Assembly (NCBI RefSeq): GCF_003054175.1
Contig: NZ_QBKN01000008.1
Coordinates: 1-64,000 of the forward strand
Source: Allosediminivita pacifica
Lineage (GTDB): Bacteria > Pseudomonadota > Alphaproteobacteria > Rhodobacterales > Rhodobacteraceae
DNA: 64,000 nucleotides
Direction of reading: 5' to 3'
The notes below the pieces were generated by a model. The model saw nothing but the letters and a program-made list of their open reading frames with translations. It was not told the DNA's origin and did not search any database. Shown piece by piece: positions 23,231-31,131 of this stretch. The number at the start of each line of letters is the position of its first letter. Position 1 is the first letter of the stretch. A program made the translations under genes and the position numbers.

Positions 23231-24121
23231 ATGGACTGGGACGACATGAGGATCTTTCTGGCAGTCGCGCGGGGCGAAACGCTCTCGGCGGCGGGGCGCG
23301 GGTTGCGGATGGATGCCGCCACGGTGGGCCGCCGGGTGGCCCGGCTCGAGGCGGCACTGGGTGCGCCGCTTTTCGCCAAGAGCCCCCAGGGCTACGCGCT
23401 GACCGATGCGGGCGCGCGGCTGGTGGCGCACGCCGAAGAAGCCGAACAGGCCATGGGGCTGGGCGCCGAGGCGGTGCGCGGCCGAGCCGAGGGGCTGACG
23501 GGAACGGTGCGCATCGGCGCGCCGGACGGCTGTGCGAACTTCCTGCTTCCGCAGGTCTGTGCCCGCATATCGAGCGAGAACCCCGGCCTCGACCTGCAGA
23601 TCCTGGCGTTGCCGCGCGTGGTGAACCTGACGCGGCGCGAGGCCGACATGGCGGTTGCGGTTTCGGCCCCCACGGCGGGGCGGCTGGTGGTGCAGAAGGT
23701 GGCGGACTACCACCTGCACCTTGCGGCGACCGAGGACTACCTGAATGCCCATGCGCCGATCCGCAGCGGCGTCGACCTGCGCGGGCACCGCATGGTCGGC
23801 TACATCCCGGACATGATCTACGACAAGGAGCTCGACTACCTGTCGGACCTCGGGGTGGAGCGGGTGCGGCTTGCCTCGAACTCGGCCGCGGTGCAGGTGC
23901 AATGGCTGCGCACTGGTGCGGGGATCGGCATCGCGCATGATTTTGCGCTGCCCGGTGACCCGCCTTTGCGTCGCGTTCTGCCCGGAGAGGTGAGCCTCAC
24001 GCGCAGCTTCTACCTGGTGCGCCATGCCGACGATCGCCGCCTGGAGCGCATGAATCGCCTCGCTGCCGCCCTGATGGACGGGATCCGCACAGAGTTAACC
24101 GTTCGTGAAGGACTCGCTTGA
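23231..24121 (+). CDS. LysR-family transcriptional regulator
   Basis: A 296-residue regulator with an N-terminal winged HTH (MRIFLAVARGETLSAAGRGLRMDAATVGRRVARLEAAL) and a C-terminal periplasmic-binding-like effector domain. It is divergent from mmsA across about 100 bases holding GCAAAA repeats, so it most likely controls mmsA in response to a metabolite of branched-chain or inositol degradation. That target is inferred from position only. Confidence 0.88.
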   Translation: MDWDDMRIFLAVARGETLSAAGRGLRMDAATVGRRVARLEAALGAPLFAKSPQGYALTDAGARLVAHAEEAEQAMGLGAEAVRGRAEGLTGTVRIGAPDGCANFLLPQVCARISSENPGLDLQILALPRVVNLTRREADMAVAVSAPTAGRLVVQKVADYHLHLAATEDYLNAHAPIRSGVDLRGHRMVGYIPDMIYDKELDYLSDLGVERVRLASNSAAVQVQWLRTGAGIGIAHDFALPGDPPLRRVLPGEVSLTRSFYLVRHADDRRLERMNRLAAALMDGIRTELTVREGLA

Positions 24122-24183
24122 CAGAATACCCGGACCGACCTGACGCTGATGAGACACAGGCGGCGACTTGGAGGAGGTACTGC

Positions 24184-24618
24184 ATGCAGGTTGTTCAGGT
24201 TCTCAAGAGCAAGGGGTCCGACGGGATCGAGACCGTGCGCCCCGGCACCCTCGTGGGCGAGGCGGCCAAGGTGCTCGCGGAAAAACGGATCGGCACGGTG
24301 GTGGTCTCGGAAGACGGGGTCAAACCGCTGGGTATTCTGTCGGAGCGTGACATCGTGAGGGAACTGGCGGTGCGCGGCGGCGCCTGCCTCGAACTGCCGG
24401 TGGACGAATTCATGACCTCGCGGCTGTCCACCTGCACCCGCGAGGACGACGCGAACGACATCCTGACCCGGATGACCGAGGGCCGTTTCCGGCACATGCC
24501 CGTGGTCGAGGACGGCCGCATGGTGGGAATCATCACGCTGGGCGACGTCGTGAAGGCACGTCTGGCCGAACTCGCCATGGAGAACAGCGCCCTCGAAGGG
24601 ATGATCATGGGCCACTAG
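24184..24618 (+). CDS. CBS-domain pair protein
   Basis: A 144-residue stand-alone tandem CBS protein. The start (24184, MQVVQVLKSKG) follows GGAGG; the longer frame from 24118 overlaps the LysR stop and is less likely. Both CBS repeats are recognisable (TVVVSEDGVKPLGILSERDI and HMPVVEDGRMVGIITLGDV). Such pairs bind adenosine nucleotides and act as energy sensors. No fused effector domain is present, and the neighbour coaD does not clearly indicate a partner. Confidence 0.88.
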   Translation: MQVVQVLKSKGSDGIETVRPGTLVGEAAKVLAEKRIGTVVVSEDGVKPLGILSERDIVRELAVRGGACLELPVDEFMTSRLSTCTREDDANDILTRMTEGRFRHMPVVEDGRMVGIITLGDVVKARLAELAMENSALEGMIMGH

Positions 24619-24713
24619 GCCGGCAAGGCCCTGCGACATCTGCGACCCGGGCTTGCATTCCGGGAAGCAATATTGTTGCGTGCGCGTGGAGCTTCAGGGG
24701 AGGACACTCCGCC

Positions 24714-25214
24714 ATGCGCATCGGCCTTTATCCCGGTACTTTCGATCCGGTGACTGTCGGACATCTCGACATCATCGAGCGCGCCGCGCTGCTCGTGGAC
24801 CGGCTCGTGATCGGGGTCGCGATCAATCGCGACAAGGGGCCGCTCTTCAGCCTCGAGGAGCGGGTCGCGATGCTCGAGACGGACATCAACACGCTGCGCG
24901 AGCGTACCGGCACCGAGATCGTGGTGCATCCTTTCGAGAACTTGCTGATCGACTGCGCACATGACGTTGGCGCGCAGTTCATCATCCGCGGCCTGCGGGC
25001 CGTGGCCGATTTCGAATACGAGTTCCAGATGGTGGGGATGAACCGGTCGCTCGACGCATCGGTCGAGACCGTCTTCCTGATGGCCGAGGCGCGGCACCAG
25101 GCCGTCGCCTCGAAGCTCGTCAAGGAGATCGCCCGGCTTGGCGGGGACGTGTCGAAGTTCGTCACGCCCCCCGTGAACCGGGCGCTGGACGAGAAATTCG
25201 GCCTTCAGCCGTAG
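24714..25214 (+). CDS. coaD: Phosphopantetheine adenylyltransferase CoaD
   Basis: A 166-residue enzyme that makes dephospho-CoA from phosphopantetheine and ATP, the penultimate step of CoA synthesis. The nucleotidyl-transfer motif TVGHLD with H17 and the later IIRGLRAVADFEYE region are intact. GGGGAGG precedes the ATG. The last ten bases overlap the convergent DUF1127 gene. Confidence 0.95.
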   Translation: MRIGLYPGTFDPVTVGHLDIIERAALLVDRLVIGVAINRDKGPLFSLEERVAMLETDINTLRERTGTEIVVHPFENLLIDCAHDVGAQFIIRGLRAVADFEYEFQMVGMNRSLDASVETVFLMAEARHQAVASKLVKEIARLGGDVSKFVTPPVNRALDEKFGLQP

Positions 25215-25363
25215 ATCGCGCGGCGGGCGACCTGGTCCTCGACACCGGCGATGTCGAGATCGAGCCGCGTGTCCATGGGCAGCGACCGGAGTTCGGCCAG
25301 CGTGCGACGGTAAGCGGCGTGGCGGGCCATGCGCCCGCGGATATTGGTCATCATGTAGCTCAT
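25205..25363 (-). CDS. DUF1127-type small protein
   Basis: This 52-residue protein starts MSYMMTNIRGRMARHAAYRR. AAGGAG seven bases before the ATG sets the start; the longer frame to 25426 has no such site. Family members are short, arginine-rich proteins of about 50 residues, some of which bind RNA or affect phosphate and carbon use in alphaproteobacteria. Its C-terminal half (LRSLPMDTRLDLDIAGVEDQVARRAIYG) is longer than the minimal family core. It overlaps the end of coaD on the other strand. Confidence 0.7.
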   Translation of the reverse strand: MSYMMTNIRGRMARHAAYRRTLAELRSLPMDTRLDLDIAGVEDQVARRAIYG

Positions 25364-25569
25364 CTCCGGGCTCCTTTCCTTTGGTCGAAACCTGCGTGTT
25401 TCGGCTGCTTCAAGCTCTGCGTTCACTGCCGAAAATAGTCATGCTGCAACGCAGCACAATCGATGCTTTGCGAAAGCGGGACTGCAGTGTGTGCATGGCG
25501 GGCAGGGGCGTCAGGATTTTGTTTACCTAACGTCATTAACCTTGCGGTGTCAGACGTGAGGAGATGCCC

Positions 25570-25830
25570 ATGTTGACTGGCAAGACGGCCCCGGTCTCGA
25601 ACGTGCCGGGACGCCCGCAGAAGCGGACCCCGAAGAAGCAGCAGCAGACCCACGCGGTGGAGGAACGGAGCGAGGCGACGGAAACCGATGCCGCCGATCC
25701 GCCGGCGCCGCCACAGGCTCTTGGCGGACGGCTGCTGCGCGAGGCCTGGGAAGATGAGAAAAGGCCGCCCGCGGTGTCGCAGGCGGCCCAAGGATATCGC
25801 AAGGCGCGTGGCGCCGTGTCGACGCGTTAG
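25570..25830 (+). CDS. Hypothetical low-complexity protein (86 aa)
   Basis: I choose the second ATG (25570) because GAGGAG ends six bases before it and leaves no space for the first (25564). The product is hydrophilic, with many Lys, Gln, Pro and Ala (RPQKRTPKKQQQTHAVEE) and is probably disordered. It stops four bases before the convergent gap gene. No family recognised; the good ribosome site and the promoter-like AT-rich upstream stretch make a real gene plausible. Confidence 0.5.
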   Translation: MLTGKTAPVSNVPGRPQKRTPKKQQQTHAVEERSEATETDAADPPAPPQALGGRLLREAWEDEKRPPAVSQAAQGYRKARGAVSTR

Positions 25831-25834
25831 ACGC

Positions 25835-26839
25835 TCAGAGCAGCTTGCCCATCGCGACGGCCGTATCGGCCATGCGGTTCGAGAAGCCCCATTCGTTGTC
25901 GTACCAGGACAGCACGCGCACCATGTTGCCGTCCATGACCTTGGTCTGGTCGGTAGCGAAGATCGAGCTGTGCGCGTCGTGGTTGAAGTCCGAGGACACC
26001 AGCTTGCGGTCGGTGTAGCCGAGGATGCCCTTGAGCGGGCCCGCGTCGGCGGCCGAACGGATCGCCGCGTTGACGTCGTCCGCGGAGGTGCCGCGGGCGG
26101 CCTCGAAGGTGAGGTCGACGACCGAGACGTTGGGCGTGGGGACGCGGATCGCGACGCCGTCGAGCTTGCCGTTGAGGTCGGGCAGCACGAGGCCGACGGC
26201 ACGTGCGGCGCCGGTGGAGGTCGGGATCATGTTCGTGGCCGCGGCGCGGGCGCGATAGAGGTCCTTGTGGAAGGTATCGAGCGTCGGCTGGTCACCCGTG
26301 TAGGAGTGGATCGTGGTCATGAAGCCACGCGCGATGCCGATGTTCTCGTGCAGGACCTTCGCGACGGGCGCGAGGCAGTTGGTGGTGCAGGACGCGTTGG
26401 ACACGATGATGTCCTCGGCGGTCAGCGTGTCGTCGTTGACGCCGTAGACCACGGTCTTGTCCACGTCCGAGCCCGGGGCCGAGATCAGCACGCGCTTGGC
26501 GCCGGTCTCGAGGTGGGGCTGGCACTTCTCCTTGGAGGTGAAGATGCCGGTACACTCCATGATGATGTCGACGTCCGACCAGGGCAGTTCGGCCGGGTTG
26601 CGCATCGCGGTCACGCGGATCGGGCCGCGGCCGACGTCGATGCTGTCCTCGCCGGTCTTCACCTCGACCGGAAAGCGGCCGTGCACGCTGTCGAACTGCA
26701 GGAGGTGTGCGTTGGTCTCGACCGGGCCGAGATCGTTGATCGCGACGACCTCGATGTCGGTGCGTCCCGATTCGATGATGGCGCGCAGAACGTTGCGCCC
26801 GATGCGGCCAAATCCGTTGATGGCGACCTTAACTGTCAT
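25835..26839 (-). CDS. gap: Glyceraldehyde-3-phosphate dehydrogenase, type I
   Basis: This 334-residue glycolytic/gluconeogenic enzyme has the NAD-binding [12 protein letters not shown] at residues 9-20 and the catalytic C151 in [10 protein letters not shown]. The substrate-binding region ([11 protein letters not shown]) and the C-terminal [13 protein letters not shown] are complete. It stands alone on its strand with a 220-base leader. A second gap-like gene is common in this family, so the physiological direction cannot be fixed here. Confidence 0.95.
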   Translation of the reverse strand: MTVKVAINGFGRIGRNVLRAIIESGRTDIEVVAINDLGPVETNAHLLQFDSVHGRFPVEVKTGEDSIDVGRGPIRVTAMRNPAELPWSDVDIIMECTGIFTSKEKCQPHLETGAKRVLISAPGSDVDKTVVYGVNDDTLTAEDIIVSNASCTTNCLAPVAKVLHENIGIARGFMTTIHSYTGDQPTLDTFHKDLYRARAAATNMIPTSTGAARAVGLVLPDLNGKLDGVAIRVPTPNVSVVDLTFEAARGTSADDVNAAIRSAADAGPLKGILGYTDRKLVSSDFNHDAHSSIFATDQTKVMDGNMVRVLSWYDNEWGFSNRMADTAVAMGKLL

Positions 26840-26876
26840 GACAATCCTCTCCTCGCCGGGTTGCGGCTGTTATCGC

Positions 26877-26905
26877 TAACGAGCAAATCACGTCTCCGAA
26901 GTCAA
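26877..26905 (-). promoter_or_regulatory. Possible gap promoter
   Basis: On the minus strand TTGACT (26900-26905) is followed after 17 bases by a poor -10 (TCGTTA, 26877-26882), about 40 bases before the start codon. Only the -35 half is convincing. Confidence 0.3.
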
Positions 26906-27059
26906 CATAGCAGCCTCGTCACCGGTTGCACCCCGTCTCGGGCGCGCGGCCCCGGCGGGGGGATCGGAGGGCTTTGCCGGAGATCGACAGACGTGCGGCC
27001 CCGTTGACCCTTCCCATGCCAGAGCCGCGCCGGAGTGTCACGAGGCGCGCGCGATGAGC

Positions 27060-28103
27060 TCAGGGCGCGGCACGGGTCAGCATCCCGAAAAGGTCACGGG
27101 GATCGTCCGGATCGGCCAGCAGGTCGAGCGGCAGTGCCATGCCAGTCTCTTTCACCTTTTCATGAACATAGCGAAGGGCCGAGAAATCCTCGATCGCGAA
27201 GCCCACGCTGTCGAAAAGCGTGATCTGCCGGTCGCTGGTGCGACCCGGGGCCGTGCCGGCAAAGACCTGCCAGAGCTCGGTGACTTCGTGATCTTCGGGC
27301 AGCTGCTGGATCTCGCCCTCGATGCGGGTCTGGGGTGGGTATTCCACGAAGACCGACGACCGGTGCAGCACCTCGGCGGCCAGTTCGGTCTTCCCGGGGC
27401 AGTCACCGCCGATGGCGTTCACGTGCACGCCGGTGCCGACCATGTTGTCGGTCAGGATCGTGGCGTTGCGCTTGTCGGCGGTGCAGGTGGTCAGGATGTG
27501 GGCGCCCTCGATGGCCTCCTCGGGGCTGTCGCAGGCGGTGATGTCGAGCCCGCTGTCCTTGAGGTTGGCCATGCACTTGCGGGTCGCCGCCGGGTCGGTA
27601 TCGAAAAGCCGCACCTTGGTGATGCCGCAGAGCGCCTGCATGGCGCGGCACTGGAATTCCGACTGCGCGCCGTTGCCGATCATGGCCATGGTGGTGGCCC
27701 CCTTCGGTGCGAGATGTTTCGCGGCCAGCGCCGACATGGCAGCGGTGCGCAGGGCGGTGAGCAGCGTCATCTCGGACAGCAGCAGCGGATAGCCGGTGGT
27801 CATGTCCGCCAGCACGCCGAAAGCGGTGACGGTCTGCAGCCCCTCGCGCGTGTTCCTGGGATGGCCGTTCACGTACTTGAAGGCATAGTGCGCATCGTCC
27901 GCCGCGGGCATGAGCTCGATCACTCCGACCGCGCTGTGGGCGGCCACGCGGGGCGTCTTGTCGAAGCGATCCCAGCGGGCGAAATCCTGCTCGATGGCCT
28001 CGGCGATGCCGGTGAGCATGGCGTCGAGCCCCACGTGATGGACAAGCTGCATCATGTGCTCGACCGAGACGAAGGGGACGAGGGCCTTTTCGGAAGGTTG
28101 CAT
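27060..28103 (-). CDS. ocd: Ornithine cyclodeaminase
   Basis: A 347-residue NAD-dependent enzyme that turns ornithine into proline and ammonia. The central Rossmann motif MIGNGAQSEFQ (about residue 140) and the preceding EMTLLTALRTAAMSALAAKHLA are hallmarks of the ornithine cyclodeaminase/mu-crystallin family. Its full-length ornithine-type N terminus (MMQLVHHVGLDAML) supports Ocd over alanine dehydrogenase or other relatives. It follows arginase by eight bases, so the two carry out arginine to ornithine to proline. Confidence 0.92.
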   Translation of the reverse strand: MQPSEKALVPFVSVEHMMQLVHHVGLDAMLTGIAEAIEQDFARWDRFDKTPRVAAHSAVGVIELMPAADDAHYAFKYVNGHPRNTREGLQTVTAFGVLADMTTGYPLLLSEMTLLTALRTAAMSALAAKHLAPKGATTMAMIGNGAQSEFQCRAMQALCGITKVRLFDTDPAATRKCMANLKDSGLDITACDSPEEAIEGAHILTTCTADKRNATILTDNMVGTGVHVNAIGGDCPGKTELAAEVLHRSSVFVEYPPQTRIEGEIQQLPEDHEVTELWQVFAGTAPGRTSDRQITLFDSVGFAIEDFSALRYVHEKVKETGMALPLDLLADPDDPRDLFGMLTRAAP

Positions 28104-28111
28104 GGCGGACC

Positions 28112-29032
28112 TCAGAGAATGCGGGGGGTGGGGCGGTCAAAGACCTGGCGGCCAAGCGCCGAGGCGGCGAGATCGACCATGAGCTGCGCGGTGCGCCCGC
28201 GTTCGTCGAGCATGGGGTTCAGCTCCACGAGGTCGAGCGAAGTCATGAGCGCGCTGTCGTGGAGCAGCTCCATCACCAGATGCGCCTCGCGTACGGTGGC
28301 GCCGCCGGGGACGGTGGTGCCGACCGCGGGGGCCACGGCAGGGTCGAGGAAATCCACGTCGAGCGAGACGTGCAGCATGCCGTTCGCCTGCGCCACCTTT
28401 TCAAGGAAGGGCTGAAGCAGCGCCTTGATGCCGTGTTCGTCCACGTCGCGCATATCGTGACGCCGGATGGCGGTGCCGTCCATGGCGGCGCGTTCCTCGG
28501 GATCGACCGAGCGCAGGCCCAGCAGGCAGACGTTCTCCATCGGCACGGGGTGGCCGACGGGCGGAAAGCCGTCAAAGCCCTCGCGGCCCGTGACGTAGCC
28601 CAGCGGCGTGCCGTGGAGGTTGCCCGAGGTCGTGGTGGTCAGCGAGTGGAAGTCGGAATGGGCGTCGAGCCAGAGCACGAATTGCGGGCGGCCGGCGTTT
28701 GCCGCATGCGCTGCGACGCCGTGCACCGAGCCCAGCGACAACGCATGGTCGCCGCCCATGAAGATGGGCAGGCCCGCGGCCATGGCATCGCGGGCGGCGT
28801 CGGAAATCGCCTGCGTCCAGCCCACGGTTTCGGGCAGCTCGTGCAGGCCCGCGCGGTCGCTCAGGTCGTTCGACACGGGGGAAAGGTTGCCCAAGTCGCG
28901 CACTTCGTGGCCGAGGTCGGCCAGCGCGCCGGGCAGGCGCGCGGTGCGGTAGGCGTCGGGCCCCATCAGGCATCCGCGCCGCCGCTTGCCACTGTCCACG
29001 GGGGCGCCGATCAGCAAGATTTTCCGGCTCAT
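28112..29032 (-). CDS. rocF: Arginase
   Basis: This 306-residue manganese enzyme hydrolyses arginine to ornithine and urea. The metal-ligand motifs are GGDHALSLG, LDAHSDFHS and SLDVDFLDP. The middle motif has Ser-Asp-Phe-His where many arginases have Ala-Asp-Ile-Asn, but the metal-binding aspartates and histidine are retained. First gene of a two-gene operon with ocd. An Lrp-type regulator is divergently placed upstream, the usual arrangement for substrate-induced control. Confidence 0.92.
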   Translation of the reverse strand: MSRKILLIGAPVDSGKRRRGCLMGPDAYRTARLPGALADLGHEVRDLGNLSPVSNDLSDRAGLHELPETVGWTQAISDAARDAMAAGLPIFMGGDHALSLGSVHGVAAHAANAGRPQFVLWLDAHSDFHSLTTTTSGNLHGTPLGYVTGREGFDGFPPVGHPVPMENVCLLGLRSVDPEERAAMDGTAIRRHDMRDVDEHGIKALLQPFLEKVAQANGMLHVSLDVDFLDPAVAPAVGTTVPGGATVREAHLVMELLHDSALMTSLDLVELNPMLDERGRTAQLMVDLAASALGRQVFDRPTPRIL

Positions 29033-29148
29033 GTCGCAAGTCTCCTGTCCGTCATTGCGTGTTGCCGACAGGATGCGCCGATGCGGGGCGGAAACCAGTG
29101 GACAGATTGAGCGATCCGGGCAAGTTTAGCACGAATTGGTCAATCGGG

Positions 29149-29586
29149 ATGCGCAACTTGGATGAAACGGACCGAAGGTTGATCGCGACCCTGCGCGGCG
29201 ACGCGCGCATGGCACTGTCCGATCTCGCGCTGGCGCTGGGGCTCTCGCGCGCGACCGTCCGGGCGCGGCTGGAAAAGCTGCGTGCCTCGGGCGAGATCGT
29301 CGGCTTCACCGTGGTCACGCGCAGCGACGTGGCGCGCGACCCGGTCCGCGCGCTCATGATGATCGGGATCGAGGGCAGGGGGACCGAACGGGTCCTGCGC
29401 CAGCTTCAGGGCCTGCCCGAGCTGCGCGCGCTGCACACGACCAACGGGCGCTGGGACGTGATCGCGGAACTCGGGGCAGACGGGCTCGAGGCGCTGGATG
29501 CGGTGCTGACGCGCGTGCGGCGCTTCGACGGGGTCGCGACCTCGGAAACTTCGTTGCTGCTGTCGACGCGGAAGTCGGCGGGTTAG
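29149..29586 (+). CDS. Lrp/AsnC-family regulator of the arginase operon
   Basis: A 145-residue regulator with an N-terminal HTH (MRNLDETDRRLIATLRGDAR, then SDLALALGLSRATVRARLEKL) and a C-terminal RAM effector domain. It is divergent from rocF-ocd; the interval contains an inverted pair GATTGA/TCAATC close to its own start, a possible binding site. By position and family it probably senses arginine or ornithine. Its stop codon overlaps the convergent dsbB gene by four bases. Confidence 0.88.
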   Translation: MRNLDETDRRLIATLRGDARMALSDLALALGLSRATVRARLEKLRASGEIVGFTVVTRSDVARDPVRALMMIGIEGRGTERVLRQLQGLPELRALHTTNGRWDVIAELGADGLEALDAVLTRVRRFDGVATSETSLLLSTRKSAG

Positions 29587-30044
29587 CGGCGCGGGGCGAG
29601 CATGGCCGCGATCCAGAGCGCGACCAGCACGGCCGAGGCCACGGCGTTCCAGCTTGCCATCGAGAGGCCGAGCATTTCCCAAGGCACCTCGTCGCAGCGG
29701 ACCAGCGGCGCGTTCATGACCTGGTTCATGAGCTCTTCGGTCGAGAGGCCGCTGATGGAACCCGAGGTGCAGCTTGTCGGGCCTTCCCACCAGCCGCGTT
29801 CCACGCCGGTGTGGTAGATGCCTGTCCCCGAGGAAAACGCCGCGCCGAGCGCGCCGAAGCCCGCCACCCAGCGCTGTGGCACGAGCGCGCCCAGCACGCC
29901 CGCCGCGATGGCGAGCCCGTGACCGTAGCGTTGCCAGTAGCAGAGCTTGCAGGGGGGCATGCCGCCCAGGAACTGGAAGCCGAAGGCGGCCAGCAGGAGC
30001 GCTGCGGAGCCGGCGCCGGCAAGCAACATCAGGGTGCGTCGCAT
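29583..30044 (-). CDS. dsbB: Disulfide bond formation protein DsbB
   Basis: This 153-residue inner-membrane quinone-linked oxidase recharges DsbA. Four membrane helices are visible. The first periplasmic loop carries C32-K-L-C35 and the second carries C92 and C117, the complete redox set. It follows the DedA-like gene with one base between them, so the two are co-transcribed. No DsbA gene is in the window. Confidence 0.9.
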   Translation of the reverse strand: MRRTLMLLAGAGSAALLLAAFGFQFLGGMPPCKLCYWQRYGHGLAIAAGVLGALVPQRWVAGFGALGAAFSSGTGIYHTGVERGWWEGPTSCTSGSISGLSTEELMNQVMNAPLVRCDEVPWEMLGLSMASWNAVASAVLVALWIAAMLAPRR

Positions 30045-30045
30045 C

Positions 30046-30624
30046 TCAGAGATACCTCACGAGCAGGAAACCACCCAGAAGCAACGCCACGAAGGCGGTG
30101 AAGACAAGCCCCAGCCGCTTCTCGATGAAATCACGTATCGGTGCGCCGAAGGCCCGTAACAGGGCAGCTACCACGAAGAAGCGCAGAGAGCGCGCCACGA
30201 TCGAGGTGACGATGAAGGTGCCGAGCGGCATGGCGGTCCAGCCCGACATGATGGTGATGACCTTGTAGGGGAAGGGCGTGACACCGGCGATCAGCACCGC
30301 CCAGAAGCCCACGTCGTTGAAGCGGGCGTTGAATTCGGCCATGGAGTCCGCCTTGCCGAGCGCCTCGAGGATCGGCTGGCCGATCCCTTCATAGAAGAAG
30401 GCACCGATCAGGTAGCCCAGCATGCCCCCCACGACCGAGGCCACCGTGGCCACCAGCGCGATCAGCCAGGCGCGGCGGGGCGCGGCAAGGATCATCGGGA
30501 TCATCAGCACGTCGGGCGGGATCGGGAAGACCGAGCTTTCGATGAAGGCGACACCGGCGAGAACCCACAGGGCGTAGGGGCTTTCGGCCTGGGCCATGGT
30601 CCAGTCGTAGAGGCGGCGCAGCAT
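30046..30624 (-). CDS. DedA/YqaA-family membrane protein
   Basis: A 192-residue inner-membrane protein of the SNARE-associated/DedA group. The start (30624, MLRRLYDWTMAQAESP) follows GGAG; the longer frame upstream is rejected. The ESSVFPIPPDVLMIP and GVTPFPYKVITIMSGW segments are typical of the YqaA branch, where they form re-entrant helices. DedA proteins move lipids such as undecaprenyl phosphate or phosphatidylethanolamine across the membrane. Operon with dsbB. Confidence 0.87.
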   Translation of the reverse strand: MLRRLYDWTMAQAESPYALWVLAGVAFIESSVFPIPPDVLMIPMILAAPRRAWLIALVATVASVVGGMLGYLIGAFFYEGIGQPILEALGKADSMAEFNARFNDVGFWAVLIAGVTPFPYKVITIMSGWTAMPLGTFIVTSIVARSLRFFVVAALLRAFGAPIRDFIEKRLGLVFTAFVALLLGGFLLVRYL

Positions 30625-30733
30625 CCAAGGTCTCCATGCAGTCGGTTCGAGGCAGAGACCATGCAGGCGCAGCATGGTCAAGCGCACGCGCGGGCTTTAC
30701 GTCGCTCTGCGCCGGCGATAGATCGGTGTCCGG

Positions 30734-30819
30734 GCCCAAGTGGCGGAATGGTAGACGCAGGGGATTCAAAATCCCCCGATAGCGATATCGTGTGGGTTCG
30801 AGTCCCACCTTGGGCACCA
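30734..30819 (+). tRNA. tRNA-Leu (CAA anticodon)
   Basis: The acceptor stem GCCCAAG pairs with CTTGGGC and the CCA end is encoded (30817-30819). The anticodon stem GGGGA/TCCCC encloses the loop TTCAAAA, giving anticodon CAA. A long variable arm (CGATAGCGATATCG) marks a class II tRNA and the T arm GTGGG-TTCGAGT-CCCAC is perfect. It is immediately followed by an unusual structured element. Confidence 0.97.
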
Positions 30820-31131
30820 GAACAGACCGGACTTGCGAAGCAAGTCTCGCCACTTTTCGCGGCGCCGGTCTGCTAAGGTGCGGGGCGAGCGCCGTGGGCG
30901 GCGGATCGCTGATCGCCCGGCGCTTGACGGCTGCACCGCTGTTCTCGAGTTGAGGTATCGCACCAGAATAGCCAACCTATCACGTACACGGGGCCCACGG
31001 CGCCGTCGGCAATAGCCCGCGTGTGGCTGATCGCGATGCCGTAGGCGACGTTGAAACTGACCGAATGACGTCCCACGCTGTCAAAGGGCACGTCCGCGTT
31101 CCCGGTTTCAATTCCAAGGAAGAGGCACGTC
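30820..31131 (+). other. Structured spacer after tRNA-Leu, no convincing gene
   Basis: At 30823-30872 the sequence can fold into a compact three-way junction: an outer stem CAGACCGG/CCGGTCTG closes hairpin 1 (ACTTGC-GAA-GCAAGT) and hairpin 2 (CGCC...GGCG), with only two unpaired bases at the junction. No T run follows. The rest (30873-31131) has no supported gene; it ends with AAGGAAGAGG ahead of the tailspike-like gene. I found no duplicate of the tRNA 3-prime end in this stretch that would mark an attachment site. Confidence 0.55.

Noticed and set aside
25510-25545. CtrA full box upstream of the 86-residue hypothetical gene (CTAACGTCATTAACC)
   Set aside because: The two TAA-containing halves are nine bases apart rather than the eleven required by TTAA-N7-TTAA, and one half is imperfect.
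30808-30819. Possible attachment site: duplicate of the tRNA-Leu 3-prime end flanking the tailspike-like segment
   Set aside because: I found no second copy of the T-arm/acceptor sequence between the tRNA and the GntR operon, and no integrase gene.
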